Assembly: GCA_044450785.1 (NCBI GenBank)
Contig: JBIOJM010000356.1
Location: 1-10,417, forward strand
DNA: 10,417 nt
Reading direction: 5' to 3'
Origin: JBIOJM01 sp044450785
GTDB lineage: Bacteria > Planctomycetota > Planctomycetia > Isosphaerales > Isosphaeraceae
The translations under genes were made by a program, and so were the position numbers. Of the stretch, positions 1 through 6,526 are shown piece by piece. Under the pieces are notes generated by a model. That model worked only from the letters and a program-made list of their open reading frames with translations. It did not search any database and was not told the origin of the DNA. Numbering within the stretch: the stretch's first letter is position 1; the number at the start of each line of letters is the position of its first letter.

Positions 1-672
1 CGAGCCGTTCGCGATGAAGTTGAAGGTGGCCCCGGATTCGTTGTCGACTGTGGCCCCTGAGTCCAGGTACAGGCCGTAACTGGGGTCGGCGCTGGCGAGG
101 GTGGCCGCTCCGCCGTTGTTGAGAGTACGTGCCGAGAGGAACATCTGGTCGTCTGCATTGGCGTCGCCCATGGTAAGGCCGCCGTTGGCGTTGGTCACGC
201 CGCTGCCCGACATCGTGCCGCCGGTCCAGGTGGTCAGGCCGGTGACCGTGAGCGTGCCCGCTCCCCCCACCGTTCCGCCGGTCAGCGTCAGGCCGCCGCC
301 GATCGTCGACGTCGTGGCCAGCGACAGCGTATCACCGCCCACGCTGAGGCTCGTGTTCGTATTCGTCGTCAGGCTGTTGATCGTGTCGGTGGCTCCGGTG
401 CTGAGCGTCACCGTGCCGGTGGAAGTCAGGTCGATGACGGCGTCGTCGGTCGATTGGGGGACGACTCCACCTACCCAATTTGAGGCTGTGTCCCAACTTC
501 CGCCAGTGGGCTGGTTGATGCTGTCCCACATGATCGTGGACAGCACGATCCGGTCCTCCAGACCTTCGATCGAGGGATTCAGGCTCAGGAACCGCCGGCG
601 GACACGTTGTCGTTGTCGCCGATGCCTCGATGGAGTTGGACCGGCCGGCCCGCGTCGCGAAAAATCGAACAT
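1..672 (-). CDS. Secreted beta-strand-repeat protein (autotransporter/adhesin-like), N-terminal part, cut by window edge
   Basis: An open frame enters from the left edge and has no stop in 224 codons. The first residues are MFDFSRRGPAGP, followed by a very basic stretch (residues 15-28) and then SLNPSIEGLEDRIVLS (30-45). A basic N-terminus followed by an LE(D/P)R-LL/VL motif is typical of large planctomycete surface or secreted proteins. From residue 48 the chain has low complexity and is rich in G, T, S and N: a GGSWDTASNWVGGVVP block (57-72), then units such as GGGLTLTGGTVGGAGTLTVTG, as in passenger domains of autotransporters and filamentous beta-helix proteins. I infer a right-handed beta-helix or beta-roll on the cell surface. 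The start at 672 is chosen because the basic/LEDR leader follows it directly and an AACAGG lies about 10 bases upstream. An in-frame ATG at 738 is the alternative and would add 22 residues. The gene is transcribed away from the sigma gene at 1124. Partner and export route are unknown. Confidence 0.8.
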   Translation of the reverse strand, partial: MFDFSRRGPAGPTPSRHRRQRQRVRRRFLSLNPSIEGLEDRIVLSTIMWDSINQPTGGSWDTASNWVGGVVPQSTDDAVIDLTSTGTVTLSTGATDTINSLTTNTNTSLSVGGDTLSLATTSTIGGGLTLTGGTVGGAGTLTVTGLTTWTGGTMSGSGVTNANGGLTMGDANADDQMFLSARTLNNGGAATLASADPSYGLYLDSGATVDNESGATFNFIANGS

Positions 673-1123
673 GGTGCGTGAACCTGTTTCTGGTGAGCAA
701 TCCCTGTTGAGCCGGATACCCGCGTACCTTCTATCCATTGATCCAACGCCTCGTGAAAAAAAGTCACAGCCTTTTTGTTTTTTATTTCAAACAAACCCCA
801 CTTGAGGCTTGCACGCAATCGAGGCTACCGCCAGAATCGATTCGAGACTTCTCGCTGAACACCACCGCCCGGACCCCTCACCCGGCCTGCGGCCGACCTC
901 TCCCCGGGGGGCGAGGTGGAAAAGATCAAAAGCCCGTGGCGTACTGACCTTACGGCGCGAAGGAGTTAACCGGTCGCCCTCGCCCCTTTTGGGGAGAGGG
1001 ATGGGGTGAGGGGGCGAACCGCCTGGCGATCGCGGTTTCGCTCCGCCAAACCAGGTGGTGATCAGCAAGAAGTCTCATCGATTCCGTTCCGACCTCTTTG
1101 TTGAGCTTCGAATCGCGTGCCCG
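673..1123. other. Divergent intergenic region
   Basis: This stretch separates the minus-strand surface-protein gene from the plus-strand sigma gene, so it must hold both promoters. Around 755-800 there is a marked A/T-rich tract (poly-A and poly-T runs) in otherwise GC-rich DNA, which would be the leader or promoter area of the minus-strand gene. I found no convincing -35/-10 pair there. A TTGAAA on the minus strand in this tract has no acceptable -10 at 16-18 bases. Positions 874-1014 hold a large inverted repeat described separately. No protein-coding signal is visible; the short open frames here are shadows of the repeat. Confidence 0.6.
874..1014. repeat. Large G/C-rich inverted repeat with an inner hairpin (dispersed-type intergenic repeat)
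   Basis: The outer arms CCCCTCACCC (874-883) and GGGTGAGGGG (1004-1013) are perfect reverse complements. A second pair, CCTCTCCCC (897-905) and GGGGAGAGG (991-999), is nested inside at a corresponding spacing. The right half also folds on itself: CCCTCGCCCC (977-986), loop TTTT, GGGGAGAGGG (991-1000), with one mismatch. The left half contains a CTCTCCCCGGGGGGCGAGG near-palindrome at 898-916. The CCCTCACCC...CTCTCCCC...GGGGAGAGG...GGGTGAGGG pattern is, from my recollection, a family of intergenic repeats found in many copies in high-GC bacteria including planctomycetes; copy number here cannot be checked. It may act as a transcript-end or RNA-stability element, or simply be a non-autonomous mobile repeat. 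Confidence 0.7.
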
Positions 1124-1780
1124 ATGATGAACACGAGCCCATCGACCAATCCCGAAATCGACGCGTTGCTCCGCGATGCGGCCCAGGGCGACGTGCAGGC
1201 AGTCCGGTGCTTGTTGGAGAAGCACCGGACCCGGTTACGGCGGATGATCGCGGCGCGGTTGGACCCGAGATTGGCGCCGCGGCTCGATCCTTCGGACGTG
1301 GTGCAGGAAACCTTGGCCGATGCGGCCCGGAGGCTGCCGGACTATCTGCGCGACCGGCCCTTGCCGTTTTACCCCTGGCTCCACCGGTTGGCGGCCGATC
1401 GGCTGGCATGGACGCACAGGCATCACGTTGCGTCCACGGTCCGGGGGATTGGGCGGGAGGAATTCATCGACTGGCCGTCGCACGATGAGGCGACTTTGAC
1501 GCGGCTGGTCGACCGCCTGGCGGCCAATGATACGACGCCCGGCCATCGCATGGCTCGCGAGGAACGGCGACTCTTGCTGGCCAGGGCGATCGCGCGGATG
1601 GGCGAGGCCGATCGCGTGATTCTTGGGCTGCGTTACCTCGATCAGCTTGCCTTCGACGAGATCGCCGCGGTCCTCGAGATCGGTCTGGGGGCGGCCAAGA
1701 TGCGGCACCTCCGGGCGCTCGAGCGTCTTCGCGGCCTGCTGGAGGAGGTGGGCGTGGAACCATCCACTGAACACGGATAA
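1124..1780 (+). CDS. ECF-type RNA polymerase sigma factor (kinase-associated planctomycete type)
   Basis: A sigma-70 family factor of 218 residues, the usual size for ECF sigmas, with only regions 2 and 4. Region 2 spans about residues 12-105: the core RLRRMIAARLDPRLAPRLDPSDVVQET (37-63) holds the conserved DPSDVVQE of region 2.2 that contacts the beta' subunit, and PFYPWLHRLAADRL (81-94) matches region 2.3/2.4. Region 4 (about 148-207) contains a helix-turn-helix, LDQLAFDEIAAVLEIGLGAAKMRHLRALERL, for the -35 element. The start is placed at the ATG pair 1124/1127 (MMNTSPSTNPEIDALL). The frame is open back to 1055, but those residues do not look sigma-like. No strong ribosome binding site precedes it. 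In planctomycetes such factors often precede a Ser/Thr kinase; here a Uma2 gene lies between. Codons 33-64 are duplicated almost exactly at 2961-3056. Target promoters are unknown. Confidence 0.93.
   Translation: MMNTSPSTNPEIDALLRDAAQGDVQAVRCLLEKHRTRLRRMIAARLDPRLAPRLDPSDVVQETLADAARRLPDYLRDRPLPFYPWLHRLAADRLAWTHRHHVASTVRGIGREEFIDWPSHDEATLTRLVDRLAANDTTPGHRMAREERRLLLARAIARMGEADRVILGLRYLDQLAFDEIAAVLEIGLGAAKMRHLRALERLRGLLEEVGVEPSTEHG
1219..1314 (+). repeat. 96-bp direct repeat, copy A (inside the sigma gene)
   Basis: This segment of the sigma gene (codons 33-64, region 2.1-2.2) recurs at 2961-3056 with 94 of 96 bases identical. The last 83 bases (1232-1314) match exactly. The two differences, at 1225 and 1231, are both third-codon-position C-to-T changes that keep His and Thr in the sigma frame. 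Confidence 0.95.
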
Positions 1781-1859
1781 GACGTGAACAGACAAAGTCA
1801 GCAGCAGAGCTTGTTGCTGGCTGCGTGGTCCATGCGAGGAAAGTTACCCATGGATCGAG

Positions 1860-1888
1860 TCGACGTCCCGCTTCATCTGTGTTAATCT
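1860..1888 (+). promoter_or_regulatory. Weak candidate promoter for the Uma2 gene
   Basis: TCGACG at 1860-1865 and TAATCT at 1883-1888 are 17 bases apart. They match the housekeeping consensus at 4 of 6 and 3 of 6 positions. The transcript would start near 1895, leaving a leader of about 55 bases before the ATG at 1949. The rest of the 1781-1948 gap holds only a short imperfect hairpin around 1800-1825 (CAGCAG / TTGCTG) and no clear terminator for the sigma gene. Confidence 0.22.
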
Positions 1889-1948
1889 AGACCTAGCACG
1901 ACCTTCGATCATCGATTCCAAGATCGTCCCCAGAGGCTCTCGACGATC

Positions 1949-2812
1949 ATGACGACCGCGACTCAACTTTCCGAACTCCCGGCGATCGAATACCCCGACA
2001 GCGACGGATTGCCCATGTCGGACAATACCCTGCAAAACGATTGGATGGTCACGATCAAGGGGGGAGTGTCCGTGCTCTTCCTCGACGACCCCAACGTATT
2101 CGTGGCGTGCGATTTATTGTGGTATCCCGTCCAGGGTGATCCCACCACGCGCATCGGTCCCGACGTCATGGTGGTGTTCGGCCGTCCTAAAGGGCGTCGG
2201 GGTTCCTACAAGCAGTGGGAGGAAGGGAACCTGCCTCCCCACGTCGTTTTTGAGGTCCTCGCGCCCGGTAACCGGCCTGGCGAAATGGAACGCAAATTAC
2301 GTTTCTACGAGCAGTACGGCGTCGAGGAATACTACGTCTACGACCCGGACGATGGATCGCTGGAAGGCTGGCAGCGCGCGGGGCCTCATCTGGAAGAGAT
2401 ACCCCAGATGGCGGGTCACATCAGTCCTCGGCTCGGTATCCGTTTCGATCCAGGCGAGGGTCCCGACAATCTCAGGATCTTCGGCCCCGATGGAGCACGG
2501 TTCCTGACTTTTGACGAGCTGGCCGAGAAGAGCAAGGCCGAAGAGCGGCGAGCAGATCTTGAAAGCCGACGCGCCGACGAAGAACGGAGGCGCGCCGAGG
2601 AGCAAACCCGAGTCGCCATGGCCGAACGCCAGCGCGCCGACGAAGAACGCCAGCATGCCGAGGAGCAAACCCGAGTCGCCATGGCCGAACGCCAGAGCGT
2701 TGAGGAGCAAACTCGACGCGCGGAAACCGAACGCCAGCGCGCCGAGGCCGAACGCCAACGCGCCGAACGATTGGCCGCGCGCCTGCGAGAACTGGGCATC
2801 GAGCTGGAATGA
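1949..2812 (+). CDS. Uma2-family (DUF820) restriction-endonuclease-like protein with coiled-coil tail
   Basis: A 287-residue protein. Residues 10-190 match the Uma2/DUF820 fold, a PD-(D/E)XK nuclease-like family abundant in cyanobacteria and planctomycetes. Visible marks are EYPDSDGLPMSDNTLQ (14-29), GPDVMVVFGRPKG (70-82) with the PD motif at 71-72, VVFEVLAPGNR (99-109) with the acidic residue E102, K116 in MERKLRFYEQYGVEEYYVYDP, and FDPGEGPDNLRIFGPDG near the end of the domain. D72, E102 and K116 are plausible catalytic residues, so the active site looks intact. Residues 190-283 are an unbroken charged helix rich in RAEEQ/ERQRAE and predicted to be a coiled coil; part of it consists of two 21-residue repeats. 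The ending RLAARLRELGIELE is, as I recall it, also common in cyanobacterial relatives. The biological role of this family is not established. It sits between a sigma factor and a kinase that would normally be neighbours. The start has only a distant AGAGG upstream. Confidence 0.9.
   Translation: MTTATQLSELPAIEYPDSDGLPMSDNTLQNDWMVTIKGGVSVLFLDDPNVFVACDLLWYPVQGDPTTRIGPDVMVVFGRPKGRRGSYKQWEEGNLPPHVVFEVLAPGNRPGEMERKLRFYEQYGVEEYYVYDPDDGSLEGWQRAGPHLEEIPQMAGHISPRLGIRFDPGEGPDNLRIFGPDGARFLTFDELAEKSKAEERRADLESRRADEERRRAEEQTRVAMAERQRADEERQHAEEQTRVAMAERQSVEEQTRRAETERQRAEAERQRAERLAARLRELGIELE
2571..2696 (+). repeat. Two tandem 63-bp repeats in the coiled-coil part of the Uma2 gene
   Basis: Units 2571-2633 and 2634-2696 agree at 57 of 63 bases, including an exact 39-base block (2594-2632 and 2657-2695). 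Each encodes 21 residues, RADEERRRAEEQTRVAMAERQ-like, equal to three heptads. A third, degenerate unit (SVEEQTRRAETERQ) follows. In-register duplication lengthens the coiled coil without breaking the heptad phase. Confidence 0.93.
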
Positions 2813-2835
2813 ATGCGCGGCTCCGTCCGAGCGGG

Positions 2836-2854
2836 AAGCGGCTGGGAGCCGCTT
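2836..2854. terminator. Hairpin just after the Uma2 gene, possible transcript end
   Basis: AAGCGGCT (2836-2843), loop GGG, AGCCGCTT (2847-2854): a perfect 8-bp stem starting 23 bases after the Uma2 stop. No T-run follows, so it is not a classical intrinsic terminator. It may stabilise the 3' end or be another small dispersed repeat. Confidence 0.4.
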
Positions 2855-2879
2855 AGGCACCGGCGGATGCAAGTTCACC

Positions 2880-2906
2880 GTAGGACGGATTGCCAATCCG
2901 TCCTAC
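2880..2906. repeat. GTAGGACGGATT palindromic dispersed repeat
   Basis: GTAGGACGGATT (2880-2891), spacer GCC, AATCCGTCCTAC (2895-2906): perfect 12-bp arms. Translation gives GRIANPSY on the plus strand and GRIGNPSY on the minus strand. I recall these peptides as recurring in spurious planctomycete ORFs, which marks this as a member of a dispersed palindromic repeat family. It is a strong hairpin in RNA from either strand. Confidence 0.85.
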
Positions 2907-2960
2907 AATCACTCGGCCCCGGGTATATTTCCATCTGCCGGTCACCTTAGCTCGGCGGTG

Positions 2961-3066
2961 GAAGCATCGGACTCGGTTACGGCGGATGATCGCGGCGCGG
3001 TTGGACCCGAGATTGGCGCCGCGGCTCGATCCTTCGGACGTGGTGCAGGAAACCTTTTCGCCGTGA
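2961..3066 (+). pseudogene. Remnant of an ECF sigma factor gene abutting the kinase start
   Basis: Bases 2961-3056 copy codons 33-64 of the intact sigma gene (1219-1314) with two silent differences. Read in the sigma frame the remnant gives KHRTRLRRMIAARLDPRLAP followed by RLDPSDVVQETF. It then diverges to SP and stops at TGA 3064-3066, overlapping the kinase GTG (3063-3065) as GTGA. Everything before sigma residue 33 and after residue 64, including region 4, is missing. In this frame the sequence stays open back to 2884, through the GTAGGACGGATT palindrome, without a good start; an internal ATG at 2986 would give a 26-residue peptide. The AGGAAA inside the copy (3047-3052) is positioned to serve as the kinase ribosome binding site. 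The fragment cannot be a working sigma factor. It could still be translated as a leader that couples to the kinase. Confidence 0.75.
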
Positions 3067-6000
3067 ATGACGACGCGCGGATGGACGTGGGCCTCGATGA
3101 TCAGCGGCTTGCCGACCAGGTGGCGGACCTGGCGGAGCGGATCGCCCGCGGAGAGACCCCAGACCTCGAGCGTCTCGAAAATGGGAATCCCGGCGTCACG
3201 GAGGCGTTGCAACGGCTGCTGCCGGCGATCCGGCTGCTGTCTGAACTCTCCGACGAAGAGCCGACCGAGACGCATCGGGCGTGGCCCGTGCGACCGCCGG
3301 ACGTCCTGGGGGACTTCCAGCTTGGGAGAGAGATCGGTCGGGGCGGAATCGGCGTGGTTTTCGAGGCCAAGCAGATCTCACTGGGCCGCCGCGTGGCGGT
3401 CAAGGTGCTGCCTCCGACGTCATTGCTCGACCGCAGGCAACTGCGTCGGTTCGAAATCGAGGCGCAGGCCGTCGCGGCGCTCCAGCATCCCAACATCGTC
3501 CCCGTTTTTGCCTACGGCCGCGAGCGCGGAGTGCCGTACTTCGCCATGCGGCTGATCGACGGCCGCAACCTTGCGGAGATCGTCAGCGAGCGCCGCGAGC
3601 GAAGCAACCACGGCCTGCCGCCGCGTGAAGTGGCCGAGCTCGGCAGGCAGGCGGCCGAGGCGCTCGATTACGCCCACCGCAACGAGGTCCTCCACCGCGA
3701 CATCAAGCCTTCGAATCTGCTGGTCGATGCCGATCACCGTCTCTGGATCGCCGACTTCGGGCTGGCCCGCGTCCGGGGCGACAGCGACCTGACGGCCAGC
3801 GGCGACGTGATCGGGACCATGCGCTATCTGAGCCCCGAGCAGGCCGAGGGCCGCCGCGGCGCCGTCGACGGCCGGAGCGACGTCTATGCCCTGGGAGCGA
3901 CTCTTTACGAGCTCCTGACGCTCAGGCAGGTCTTCGAGGGAGATGACCGTGCCCAGCTCTTGAGGCGGATCACCGCCGAGGAGCCTGTTTCTCCGCGGCG
4001 GCTCGATCCGGCAATCCCGCTCGACCTGGAAACGATCGTGCTCAAGGCGCTGGCGAAAGACCCGGCCGAGCGTTACGCGACGGCCGGTGAGCTGGCCGCC
4101 GACCTCACGCGATTCCTTGCCGGTCAGCCAATCCGCGCGCGACGGACGACCTTGGCCTGGCGGGGAGTCAAGTGGGCCAGGCGGCACTGGAAGGCCGTGG
4201 CCGCCGCGGGCGTGATGACTTCCGTGTTGCTGATTGGCCTGGCGGCGGCAGGCTGGTGGTCGAACGCCCGGCTGCGAGCGATCAACCAGCGGCTCGCGGC
4301 GGCGATCGATCGGGCTGACCGTAACGCCCGTGAAGCCCAGGATCAGGCCCGCAAGTCCGGGCGGCACGCCCTTGGTGCGCAGCTCCGATTGGCAGCCCAG
4401 GCACTCGAGGCTGCCCAGCCCGAACGCGCTCAGGAGGTCCTCCGCGACATCCCGCTCAATGCCGGCAGCGAGGCCCCGCGCTCATTCGTCTGGCGATACC
4501 TCTGGCGCCAGGCACGCCGCGATGTCATCGTGCTGGTCGGCCCCACGCCGCACTTCGGCGGAATGGCCCTCTCGTCCGACGGCAAACTCCTGGCCACGAC
4601 CGATGACACCGCGGGCCTCCAGCTCTGGGATGCCGTCTCCGGAGAACGGATTCGCGATCTTAGCCCCGTATCTGGTCGGATGGGAGTGCCGGCCTTCTCG
4701 TCCGGCGGCACGCTCGTCGCCGCTCCCGATCGGAGTACCGACCGCGCGTCCTCGGATGGCTTCTTGATCTGGGAGGTCGCCTCGGGGCGTCGGTTGGTTC
4801 GATTGCCGATCGACCGAGGCTTCGATTCTCTCTACTGCACCTTTCTGCCAGGGGGCGGGTTCCTGGGGTACGGGGTGAACGAGAAGGCTAGGCCGCCTCT
4901 CGCGCGGCTCTGGAGCCTGGCCGACGATCCGTCGCACCCTCGGTTGCTCGAACAGTTTGAACGGTGGCTAGACTTGGATTCCTCTTCGGCCGGAGCTGGG
5001 TTCCTCATTCTCGAAGAGCAATCCGTGATCTCTCTCCGCGACCCCCACTCAGGCAAGGTGACCCGGCGGTTCCAGGTCGAGGGTGCTGGGGAGAACATCG
5101 CGGCATGGGCCTGCTCACCCGGCGCCGAGGTTGTCGCCGCCGTGTCAGAGCCCAGTTGGAAATTGAAGTTATGGGACGGACATACGGGGGAATTGCTAGC
5201 GAGTCACGCGGTTCCCGAATCCGTAGGTTCGTTGTACTTCAGCCCCGACGGCGCGACGCTGGCGGCTGTCGATAGGAACGGGGATGTGCATCTCATTGAC
5301 CGCGCGACCGGGGCGACTCGCCGGATTCGCCCCGAGGAAGTCGATCGTCCCCGTTATACACGTGTTGTGTTCTCACCCGACAACGCCCGGCTCGCGACCA
5401 GCGCTTTTGGGCCTGGGAAGGGAGGTGGTCCTGGTCCGATCTCGATCTGGGAGACCGCGACCGGACGGCGACTGGCCACGTTCCCGGGCCGGCCCGAACA
5501 AGTGGGGAAACTGGAGTTTACTCCCGACGGCCGATCGTTGCTGATTTCTAGCAGTTCCGGCGTTCGTCAGTGGCGGCTGGCATCAGGAGACGACGACAAG
5601 GACCAGCAGCCGGCCGGCCACAAGGACGAGGCGTGGTCGCTGGCCTTTTCGCCTGACGGCCGCACCCTGGCCACGGGGAGCGACGATTCCGAGCCCGACC
5701 CGACGATCAAGCTGTGGGACACGGCGACGGGCCGGTTGACGAGAGCGTGGGACGGCGGGCTCGGCACGGTCGCCGCGCTGGCCTTTTCGCCCGACGGCCG
5801 CACGCTGGCCTCGGGGCACCTCGTGGATCGAAAAAACGTCCGGATCTGGGACGCGGCGACGGGCCGGCTGCTGCTGACCCTCGAGGGACATACCGACCGC
5901 GTCCGCGCGTTGGTTTTCGCTCCCGATGGCAACAGCCTGGCGACGGCAAGCTCCGATGGAACCGTGCGGCTCTGGGACGTCGCCTCATGGCGTGAGCGAA

Positions 6001-6497
6001 GCGTGCTCAAGGGCCACTCCGACTCGGTGCACGCCGTGGCTTTTTCACCGGACGGCAAGACGCTCGCCTCCGCCGGTAACGACGGCGATGTGCGGCTCTG
6101 GGATATCGAACCAGGCTCCGAGCTCCCGCCCCGCGTTTTCCACAACCGGGCCAACCTGATGGCGCTGGCGTTCGCTCCCGACGGCAAGACGCTCGCCGTG
6201 GCCGACACACTTGGCTCGATGACCCTCTGGGACCTCGACCGGGCCACGCCCATCCGGTTGATCCACAGCGATGGTGACGAGCTCCGCCAACTGACGTTCA
6301 CTCCCGACGGCGCCGCGATCGCCGCGGCGGGGATCAAGGGAGTGATCCGTCTCTGGGATCCGGCCACCGGCCAGGAGCTCCTCACCCTGGCCGCCCATCG
6401 CGCGCAGATCAACGGCCTGGCATTCTCCCCCGACGGCTCGACCCTCGGCTCGGTCGCCCACGACGGGTCGGTTCGCCTCTGGCACGCGCAGCCGTGA
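3063..6497 (+). CDS. Membrane Ser/Thr protein kinase with C-terminal WD40 propellers
   Basis: About 1144 residues. An N-terminal helical segment (1-80, LADQVADLAERIARGE...) is followed by a Hanks-type kinase domain (about 84-350): glycine loop GRGGIGVVF (92-100), ATP-site lysine K114 in VAVKVL, catalytic HRDIKPSN (211-218), DFG at 231-233, SPE at 257-259. All key residues are present, so it should be active. One transmembrane helix (KAVAAAGVMTSVLLIGLAAAGWW, 377-399) leads to a linker and, from about residue 498, some 15 WD40-type units (xFSPDGxTLAxxxxDGxVRLWDxxTG), enough for two beta-propellers. The kinase would be cytoplasmic and the propellers on the other side of the membrane, acting as sensor or docking surface. 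The start is GTG 3063, with AGGAAA at 3047-3052; ATG 3081 is the alternative. The sigma relic ends exactly at this start, suggesting past coupling to an ECF sigma factor, its likely partner. Signal and substrates are unknown. Confidence 0.95.
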   Translation: MNDDARMDVGLDDQRLADQVADLAERIARGETPDLERLENGNPGVTEALQRLLPAIRLLSELSDEEPTETHRAWPVRPPDVLGDFQLGREIGRGGIGVVFEAKQISLGRRVAVKVLPPTSLLDRRQLRRFEIEAQAVAALQHPNIVPVFAYGRERGVPYFAMRLIDGRNLAEIVSERRERSNHGLPPREVAELGRQAAEALDYAHRNEVLHRDIKPSNLLVDADHRLWIADFGLARVRGDSDLTASGDVIGTMRYLSPEQAEGRRGAVDGRSDVYALGATLYELLTLRQVFEGDDRAQLLRRITAEEPVSPRRLDPAIPLDLETIVLKALAKDPAERYATAGELAADLTRFLAGQPIRARRTTLAWRGVKWARRHWKAVAAAGVMTSVLLIGLAAAGWWSNARLRAINQRLAAAIDRADRNAREAQDQARKSGRHALGAQLRLAAQALEAAQPERAQEVLRDIPLNAGSEAPRSFVWRYLWRQARRDVIVLVGPTPHFGGMALSSDGKLLATTDDTAGLQLWDAVSGERIRDLSPVSGRMGVPAFSSGGTLVAAPDRSTDRASSDGFLIWEVASGRRLVRLPIDRGFDSLYCTFLPGGGFLGYGVNEKARPPLARLWSLADDPSHPRLLEQFERWLDLDSSSAGAGFLILEEQSVISLRDPHSGKVTRRFQVEGAGENIAAWACSPGAEVVAAVSEPSWKLKLWDGHTGELLASHAVPESVGSLYFSPDGATLAAVDRNGDVHLIDRATGATRRIRPEEVDRPRYTRVVFSPDNARLATSAFGPGKGGGPGPISIWETATGRRLATFPGRPEQVGKLEFTPDGRSLLISSSSGVRQWRLASGDDDKDQQPAGHKDEAWSLAFSPDGRTLATGSDDSEPDPTIKLWDTATGRLTRAWDGGLGTVAALAFSPDGRTLASGHLVDRKNVRIWDAATGRLLLTLEGHTDRVRALVFAPDGNSLATASSDGTVRLWDVASWRERSVLKGHSDSVHAVAFSPDGKTLASAGNDGDVRLWDIEPGSELPPRVFHNRANLMALAFAPDGKTLAVADTLGSMTLWDLDRATPIRLIHSDGDELRQLTFTPDGAAIAAAGIKGVIRLWDPATGQELLTLAAHRAQINGLAFSPDGSTLGSVAHDGSVRLWHAQP

Positions 6498-6526
6498 GCG
6501 CGGGCAAACGTACTTGAGGGTGCTCT

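Larger units (their letters stand above)
2813..3062. other. Intergenic region between the Uma2 and kinase genes
   Basis: The region contains, in order: a perfect small hairpin (2836-2854), the 27-base GTAGGACGGATT palindrome (2880-2906), a TATATT box at 2924-2929 without a recognisable -35, and the sigma-derived fragment that ends at the kinase start. The kinase frame is open right through this region and back into the Uma2 gene, but the translation upstream of 3063 is only repeat and out-of-frame sigma sequence, so it is not part of the kinase. Confidence 0.75.

Noticed and set aside
101..805. Plus-strand frame of 234 codons over the surface-protein gene
   Set aside because: It is rich in valine and proline, the mirror image of the GT-rich repeat codons on the minus strand, which give a coherent planctomycete-type secreted protein.
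2941..2975. tRNA-like start (TAGCTCGGCGGTGGAAGCAT resembles a D-arm)
   Set aside because: The D-stem does not close properly, there is no anticodon or T-arm, and from 2961 on the sequence is fully explained by the sigma-gene copy.
2511..3062. N-terminal extension of the kinase frame back into the Uma2 gene
   Set aside because: The frame is open, but it reads the Uma2 coiled coil, a palindromic repeat and the sigma copy in non-native frames. The protein-like sequence begins at GTG 3063.
3420..4367. Minus-strand frame of 315 codons opposite the kinase domain
   Set aside because: It is a shadow of the kinase coding sequence; the plus strand has all the catalytic motifs.
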